Positions 15,444 to 19,470 of a stretch of 19,470 nucleotides of DNA are shown piece after piece. Position 1 is the first letter of the stretch, and the number at the start of each line of letters is the position of its first letter. The notes beneath the pieces are model-generated. The model had not been told where the DNA came from, made no database searches, and was given only the letters and a program-made list of their open reading frames with translations. This DNA is from Bacteroidales bacterium. GTDB taxonomy: Bacteria; Bacteroidota; Bacteroidia; Bacteroidales; Muribaculaceae. The DNA is taken from assembly GCA_004552485.1 (NCBI GenBank), contig SFOH01000041.1, positions 1-19,470 of the forward strand, written 5' to 3'. Position numbers and translations under genes: made by a program.

Positions 15444-16520
15444 TTAGTGGACGGTGGCGACGAGGCGGAGGGTCTGGAGGGGGGTGAGGGGGTCGGAGGT
15501 GATGACGGTGATGCGGGCGTTGAGCAGGGTGGCGTCGGAGGGCGGGGTGACGGTGAGGATGACGGGGGCGTGTTTGCCGGGCTTGATGGTGGTGGCTTTG
15601 CAGCGGATGGCGATGCCGGGGTCGGTGGTGTAGATGCGGCGGATTTTCAGGGGCGATTTGCCGGTGTTGGTGATGGTGAACTCGGCGGTGACGGGCTCGC
15701 CGGCTTTGGTGTCGCCGAGGTCAAGGCGCTCTGTTGAGAGTCGGGCGACGGGAGCTTTGGCGTAGTCTTTCTCGGTGAGGCGCGAGAAGTCTTCGTTGAT
15801 GGTGACGACGATGGGCAGGCGATAGCGGTCGGCGGGGTGGCCGACGGGGTCGGGGATGACGGTGACGGTGTCCATGACTACGCCGTAGAGGGGTGTGCGG
15901 TCGGGGCGCACGAGGAAGGAGAGCGCAATCTGTTCGGCGGGGCCGGCAGCGGGGGGCGCCATGACGATGTCGACCCACTCGGGTGCGTCGGCGACGGCGG
16001 GGCGCAGCGAGTCGGTGACGGAGGGGTTGTAGGCTTTCAGATAGACATTTTTGATGTGGCCTTTGGCAACGGTGCCGAGCAGTGCGGCGGGGCGTGAGAG
16101 GCGCATACGGCCCATGTCGACGGGGAAGCGCTGGGCTACGGAGGCTTCGCTGCCGATGACGATGCCGCGGACGGTGAGGGTGGTGCGGTCGGGGGTGGTG
16201 TTGGTGTCGATGTATGCTTTTTTGCTGAATTGTCCGGCCTGTCCGCGGCTGTCGAAGGTGACGCGGACGGCGGCGGTGTCGCCGGGAGCAAGGGGCTCGG
16301 GGGAGTAGCGCGGCGTGGTGCATCCGCAGTTGGCGCGTGCGCCGGTGATGACCAGCGGCTCGGTGCCGGTGTTGACATATCGGAAGACGGCGGTGACAGC
16401 ACCGTCGTCTTCGCTGAACGCGCCGAAGTTGTGGTCGGTCTCCAGCCAGGTGACGCGCGGCTGGGCGGCGGCAGCGAGGGTGAGCAGCGCCGCCGCGAGG
16501 GTCAGTGATGAACGTTTCAT
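15444..16520 (-). CDS. DUF1573 domain-containing exported protein
   Basis: A 358-residue periplasmic or surface protein with at least two Ig-like modules. Residues 1-19 form a signal peptide (MKRSSLTLAAALLTLAAAAQ) with no lipobox. The first module carries the DUF1573 hallmark, GARANCGCTTPRYSPEPLAPGD, then VRVTFDSRGQAGQFSKKAYIDTN. A second similar sandwich (LDLGDTKAGEPVTAEFTI onward, about 265-350) shows the same strand pattern with only a partial motif. This family resembles ASPM/SPD-2/Hydin domains; no enzyme function is known. The ATG at 16520 is the only reasonable start, as it begins the signal peptide. It lies 31 bases after the channel gene and 71 bases before the AAA-like gene. Its promoter overlaps the channel stop codon (see separate entry). 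Confidence 0.85.
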   Translation of the reverse strand: MKRSSLTLAAALLTLAAAAQPRVTWLETDHNFGAFSEDDGAVTAVFRYVNTGTEPLVITGARANCGCTTPRYSPEPLAPGDTAAVRVTFDSRGQAGQFSKKAYIDTNTTPDRTTLTVRGIVIGSEASVAQRFPVDMGRMRLSRPAALLGTVAKGHIKNVYLKAYNPSVTDSLRPAVADAPEWVDIVMAPPAAGPAEQIALSFLVRPDRTPLYGVVMDTVTVIPDPVGHPADRYRLPIVVTINEDFSRLTEKDYAKAPVARLSTERLDLGDTKAGEPVTAEFTITNTGKSPLKIRRIYTTDPGIAIRCKATTIKPGKHAPVILTVTPPSDATLLNARITVITSDPLTPLQTLRLVATVH

Positions 16521-16524
16521 ATTG

Positions 16525-16555
16525 CAAAGTTAGGATTTATCGGTCGGAAAATCAA
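16525..16555 (-). promoter_or_regulatory. -33/-7 promoter directly before the DUF1573 gene
   Basis: On the minus strand TTG (16555-16553, overlapping the TGA stop of the channel gene) is followed by a 20-bp spacer and TAACTTTG (16532-16525). The last base of the -7 box is only four bases before the ATG at 16520, so transcription would start at or within a few bases of the start codon, giving a leaderless or nearly leaderless mRNA. Confidence 0.68.
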
Positions 16556-17307
16556 GAGCCGGGCTCTTTTTCGTGCTCAATCTGCAGCTGTGTCACGGCT
16601 TTCCGGCGGCGTGTCGTCATGGACTTGAGTATGGCGGTCATGTAGACGGTGAAGAGGGGGAACATGGCCATGCCCATGACTGAGAGCAGCGAGGAGATGA
16701 CGCGGCCGGCGTCGGAGACGGGATAAATCTCGCAGCCGAGCGTTGTCATCTGCGAGGCGCAGAAGAAGAGCGAGTCCCAGAAGGAGATGACGGCGGGATT
16801 GACCGCATGCTCGCGCCAGTAGAACATGAGTGTGCCGAAATACAGGGCCATCGCCATCAGCGAGATGTAGCTCCAGAAGATGTTGACGATGCGGGTGTGG
16901 GAGAGGTATCCCACCGAGCGCGCCATCACGTAGGCGCCGCGCAGCACGGGCATGAAGCGCAGATAGTAGTAGGCGTCGGCGGGCACGTCGAGCTTCAGCA
17001 GCTGGATGATGTTGAGGTAGGGGATGGCGACAATCAGGAAGATGAGGTTGCTGACAAAGAAGCGTCGCCGGTCGGGCGAAATCCACATCTCCACGAAGAA
17101 GTCGGCCATGAACACGCAGCACACCACGAGCTGGAAGCGCATGTAGCCGGTGTCGGTGTATATGTTCCATGTGCGGAACGTGTCGATGGAGATGTACACC
17201 ACCAGCAACACGCTTAGCACGAGCACCACGCCGTGGCACCATGCGGCAAGCTTCAGCCGGTTGAGTCGGCCGGGTTTCTCTATTTTTGACGTATCTTCCA
17301 TATACAT
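16552..17307 (-). CDS. Six-transmembrane ion channel protein (voltage-gated-channel superfamily) with atypical filter
   Basis: A 251-residue membrane protein with the six-helix plan of a potassium-channel-like protein. Helices lie at about 20-43, 58-76, 83-102, 115-135 (few positive residues, so weakly S4-like), 140-164 and 203-228. Between the last two is a pore-helix segment FWDSLFFCASQ (177-187) and filter TTLGCEIYP (188-196), where a standard channel has TTVGYGDIYP: the Tyr-Gly-Asp of the filter is replaced by Cys-Glu, one residue shorter. The C-terminus is short and charged, without a ligand domain. The start is the ATG at 17307 or at 17301. The ion selectivity cannot be told. It is divergent from the helicase gene, with about 100 bases between. 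Confidence 0.82.
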   Translation of the reverse strand: MYMEDTSKIEKPGRLNRLKLAAWCHGVVLVLSVLLVVYISIDTFRTWNIYTDTGYMRFQLVVCCVFMADFFVEMWISPDRRRFFVSNLIFLIVAIPYLNIIQLLKLDVPADAYYYLRFMPVLRGAYVMARSVGYLSHTRIVNIFWSYISLMAMALYFGTLMFYWREHAVNPAVISFWDSLFFCASQMTTLGCEIYPVSDAGRVISSLLSVMGMAMFPLFTVYMTAILKSMTTRRRKAVTQLQIEHEKEPGS

Positions 17308-17387
17308 ATTATAAACATCCGTGCGGGCGAAGTGTTCTGGCCGCCGATTTTTTGTACGCAGGGCATGGGATTGTTATTAATTTTGCG

Positions 17388-17395
17388 TACTTTTG
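17388..17395 (+). promoter_or_regulatory. Probable -7 box for the helicase gene
   Basis: TACTTTTG matches TAnnTTTG. No TTTG stands 19-21 bp upstream; a TTG at 17371 is only 14 bp away. It would give a leader of about 15 nt before the ATG at 17417 and argues against the in-frame TTG at 17393 as a start codon. Confidence 0.5.
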
Positions 17396-17416
17396 CAGAA
17401 AAGAAAGCGGACAGAG

Positions 17417-18838
17417 ATGACGTACGAAGAATTCTTAGGACAGGTGCTGGATGCGCTGCCGTATGTGCCGAATGAGCAGCAGGCAGCGGTGCTCGGCGCG
17501 CTGGCACGGTTCTGCTCGCCGGCCCATTACGATGCCGGGGCACGCGACCGTGTCTTCGTGCTCAACGGCTATGCCGGCACGGGCAAGACGAGTCTGGTGG
17601 GCGCGCTGGTGAAGGTGCTTCGCGATGTTGGCATCCCGGTGGTGCTCATGGCGCCCACGGGGCGTGCCGCCAAGGTCTTCGGCGCCTATGCCTCCCACCG
17701 CGCCAACACCATCCACCGCCGCATCTACCGCCACGCCCTGGGCGCCGGGCCTGTGCTAATGCAGGAGAACAAGGAGCGCGGCGCCATCTTCATCGTCGAC
17801 GAGGCGTCGATGATAGGCGCCGACGACTATGCCGGCCAGAATCTTCTGCAGGACCTCATCCACTTCGTCTACGCCGGTGAGTCGTGCCGGCTGATACTCG
17901 TGGGCGACACGGCGCAGCTGCCGCCGGTGGGGCAGGAGGTGTCGCCGGCCATGGACTCCGGCGTGTTGCGCAGCATGGGCCTCGCCGTCTCGCGCGCCAC
18001 GCTGACGGCGGTGGCGCGTCAGGGCGCCTTGTCGGGAATCCTCGCCAACGCCACATGGCAGCGTCAGGCCATGCGCCGCGAGCCGCTCCCCGAGCCACAG
18101 CTGCTGACGGCCGGGTATCCGGATGTGAAAGCCATAACGCCCGAAGAGCTTATCGACGTCCTCTCTTCGGCCTACAACTCTGACGGTGGCGTGGAGTCGG
18201 CCATCGTGGTCACGCGCTCGAACCGCCGCGCCACCGACTTCAACCGCGCCATCCGCGGCGAGGTGCTCTATTACGAAGAAGAGATAGTGCCCGACGACCT
18301 GCTGATGGTCGCCAAGAACAGCTACTTCTGGCAGAAAGGCGTTAAAGGCCTCGACTTTGTGGCCAACGGCGACATCCTGCGCGTCGAGCACGTCTACGGC
18401 ACCGAGGAGCGCTACGGCTTCCGCTTTGCCGACGTGCAGGTGTGCCTGCCCGACTCCACCGGTCCCGACGGCGCTCCCATTGTCTTCGACACGAAAATCT
18501 TCCTGGAGACACTCGTCTCCGACACCGCAGCACTGCCCTCGCAGCGCATGAACGCCCTCTACAACGCCATCATGAGCGAGGCCGCCGCCGGCGGCTCCGT
18601 CAGCATCGCCGAGTCATCGCGCATCCTGCGCACGAGCCCCTACTGGAACGCCCTCCAGGTCAAATATGCCTACTCTGTCACCTGCCACAAGGCGCAGGGC
18701 GGTCAGTGGGAGACCGTCATCGTCGACATGCTCTCCATCCCGCCAGACTCCATCTCCCTCGATTTCTACCGCTGGCTCTACACCGCCACCACGCGTGCCC
18801 GCCGCCGCCTCTTCTTCCTCACCGCCCCCGAATACTAA
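17417..18838 (+). CDS. RecD/Dda-like superfamily 1 DNA helicase
   Basis: A 473-residue SF1 helicase, ATP-dependent, with the RecD2/Dda-like order of motifs. Walker A GYAGTGKTSL is at 51-60; APTGRAAKVFG is motif Ia; IVDEASMIG is Walker B; GDTAQLPPVG is motif III; near the C-terminus are VTCHKAQGGQW (motif V) and YTATTRARRRLFFL (motif VI). Size and the HKAQGG motif resemble small RecD-like/Dda helicases rather than full RecBCD RecD, so a role in repair or recombination of replication forks is plausible but inferred. The start ATG at 17417 is preferred over the TTG at 17393 because the -7 box lies there. No partner recombination genes flank it; an ion channel gene is divergent. Confidence 0.88.
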   Translation: MTYEEFLGQVLDALPYVPNEQQAAVLGALARFCSPAHYDAGARDRVFVLNGYAGTGKTSLVGALVKVLRDVGIPVVLMAPTGRAAKVFGAYASHRANTIHRRIYRHALGAGPVLMQENKERGAIFIVDEASMIGADDYAGQNLLQDLIHFVYAGESCRLILVGDTAQLPPVGQEVSPAMDSGVLRSMGLAVSRATLTAVARQGALSGILANATWQRQAMRREPLPEPQLLTAGYPDVKAITPEELIDVLSSAYNSDGGVESAIVVTRSNRRATDFNRAIRGEVLYYEEEIVPDDLLMVAKNSYFWQKGVKGLDFVANGDILRVEHVYGTEERYGFRFADVQVCLPDSTGPDGAPIVFDTKIFLETLVSDTAALPSQRMNALYNAIMSEAAAGGSVSIAESSRILRTSPYWNALQVKYAYSVTCHKAQGGQWETVIVDMLSIPPDSISLDFYRWLYTATTRARRRLFFLTAPEY

Positions 18839-18856
18839 CCTCCCCCGCCACAAAAA

Positions 18857-18878
18857 AAGCGCCTCTCGCGAGACGCTT
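18857..18878 (-). terminator. Terminator of the minus-strand restriction-modification gene
   Basis: AAGCG...TCTCGCGAGA...CGCTT forms a hairpin (18857-18878, one bulged base). On the minus strand it is followed by a run of seven Ts (18851-18858 region), a good Rho-independent terminator for the gene that ends at 18925-18957. On the plus strand the T-tract is weak, so helicase transcripts may use it less well. Confidence 0.65.
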
Positions 18879-18924
18879 CTTAGCAGTGTGTCAGGCAGCG
18901 ATAATAGAAATTGCCATTATCGTG

Positions 18925-19470
18925 TTACATCGGTTTAATCATTGATTCGATGAATGTTACCTCATCGTCGGTGAGACCGTATTTAGCGTAGAGTGCATAG
19001 GAACATAAGCCCAAGTTGCAGGAGTGATGTGCTGAGTAACTTTCAGTACACCGAGAAGAACACGGACAAATTTAGTTTGGATATATTTAGAAAGATTAAT
19101 AGCTTCCTCTTGTGTTGTGAAGTTGCCTATACTCATAAACGTAGGAAACGCAGAGGTGCCCGGAGAGGCAACAACAGATTTACCAATGATACGCGCAGGA
19201 ATTGGTTTGCCAATTTGGCCAGCAGCGCCATCCGCATTAGATAATAAAACTTTGAAAGCTTCAATGTTATTATTATCAGGGTATCTGGGTGACATATATT
19301 CTCTTAGAACCCACTTAAAGATGCGCTGCCCTTTTTCAATGCCAAGGATCTTATAGTAATCGCCTTCGTTAGCAGGTTGAACGTCAGTGAAAGCATAAGG
19401 AGTCCTTGTGAAAGAGGAGGATTTTAGTTCGTATTCTTCATTTGGACCAAGTGCCTTAATCTCAGGATGC
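18925..19470 (-). pseudogene. C-terminal part of a restriction-modification protein (Eco57I-type methylase/endonuclease), frameshifted near its end, cut by the window
   Basis: The minus-strand frame is open from the window edge to a stop at 18957. It reads HPEIKALGPNEEYELK, DYYKILGIEKGQRIFKW, DGAAGQIGKPIPARIIGK, SPGTSAFPTFMSIGNF, TKFVRVLLGVLKVTQ and YVPMHST. I recognise this as the C-terminal target-recognition-like region of Eco57I-type restriction-modification proteins. After YVPM the frame ends in unrelated residues (HSTLNTVSPTMR). The shifted frame from about 18996 instead reads ALYAKYGLTDDEVTFIE and SMIKPM with a stop at 18925, which is the usual ending of these proteins. The QDF-type linker normally between the two parts is missing. 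So a deletion plus frameshift has changed the tail. Whether the gene still works is unknown, and the N-terminal part is outside. The base composition is clearly more AT-rich than the neighbours. Confidence 0.65.

Noticed and set aside
1..19470. CRISPR array or tRNA genes
   Set aside because: No regularly spaced repeats and no cloverleaf-like sequence with T-loop motif were found in the gene-free stretches.

Overview
The window reads as chromosomal DNA of a GC-rich member of the Bacteroidota, most likely order Bacteroidales (a Muribaculaceae-like genome is my best guess, unproven). Several -7 boxes match the Bacteroides consensus TAnnTTTG, and two have a -33 TTG/TTTG 20 bp upstream. Shine-Dalgarno sequences are mostly absent and replaced by A/T-rich leaders. 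Protein families typical of the phylum are present: a probable NigD-like lipoprotein, DUF3467, DUF1573, a cytidylate-kinase-like protein, and an AAA-ATPase-like/PD-(D/E)XK protein.

Layout. 1-99: the 3' tip of a 5S rRNA and a strong terminator, so an rRNA operon ends here. 219-1397 (-): a GT4 glycosyltransferase. 1588-4675 (+): mscL, aroK, an alanine-dehydrogenase/PNT-like enzyme and RNase HI, closed by a bidirectional terminator shared with the convergent gapA (4772-5782, -). 6150-9667 (+): a likely operon of a LolD-type ABC ATPase, a lipoprotein, DUF3467 and cysS. 9668-10252: a gap holding a roughly 300-bp element with terminal inverted repeats (MITE or IS remnant) and further inverted repeats. 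10217-13733 (+): a compact run of a cytidylate-kinase-like protein, secreted esterase, recF, dciA-like DUF721 and a hotdog thioesterase. 13804-17307 (-): an AAA-ATPase-like/nuclease protein, a DUF1573 periplasmic protein and a 6-TM ion channel. 17388-18838 (+): a RecD/Dda-like helicase. 18857-19470 (-): an AT-richer block with the C-terminal part of a restriction-modification protein whose last residues are out of frame.

Most of the window is housekeeping: aromatic amino acid synthesis, glycolysis, translation, replication and repair, osmotic protection, and envelope functions. The points that deserve attention are the frameshifted restriction-modification tail, the small inverted-repeat element, a promoter that sits so close to a start codon that the mRNA should be leaderless, the channel with a non-canonical selectivity filter, the alanine-dehydrogenase relative with changed catalytic motifs, and an Ala/Lys-rich tail on a secreted esterase. 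I did not find a convincing new multi-gene system.
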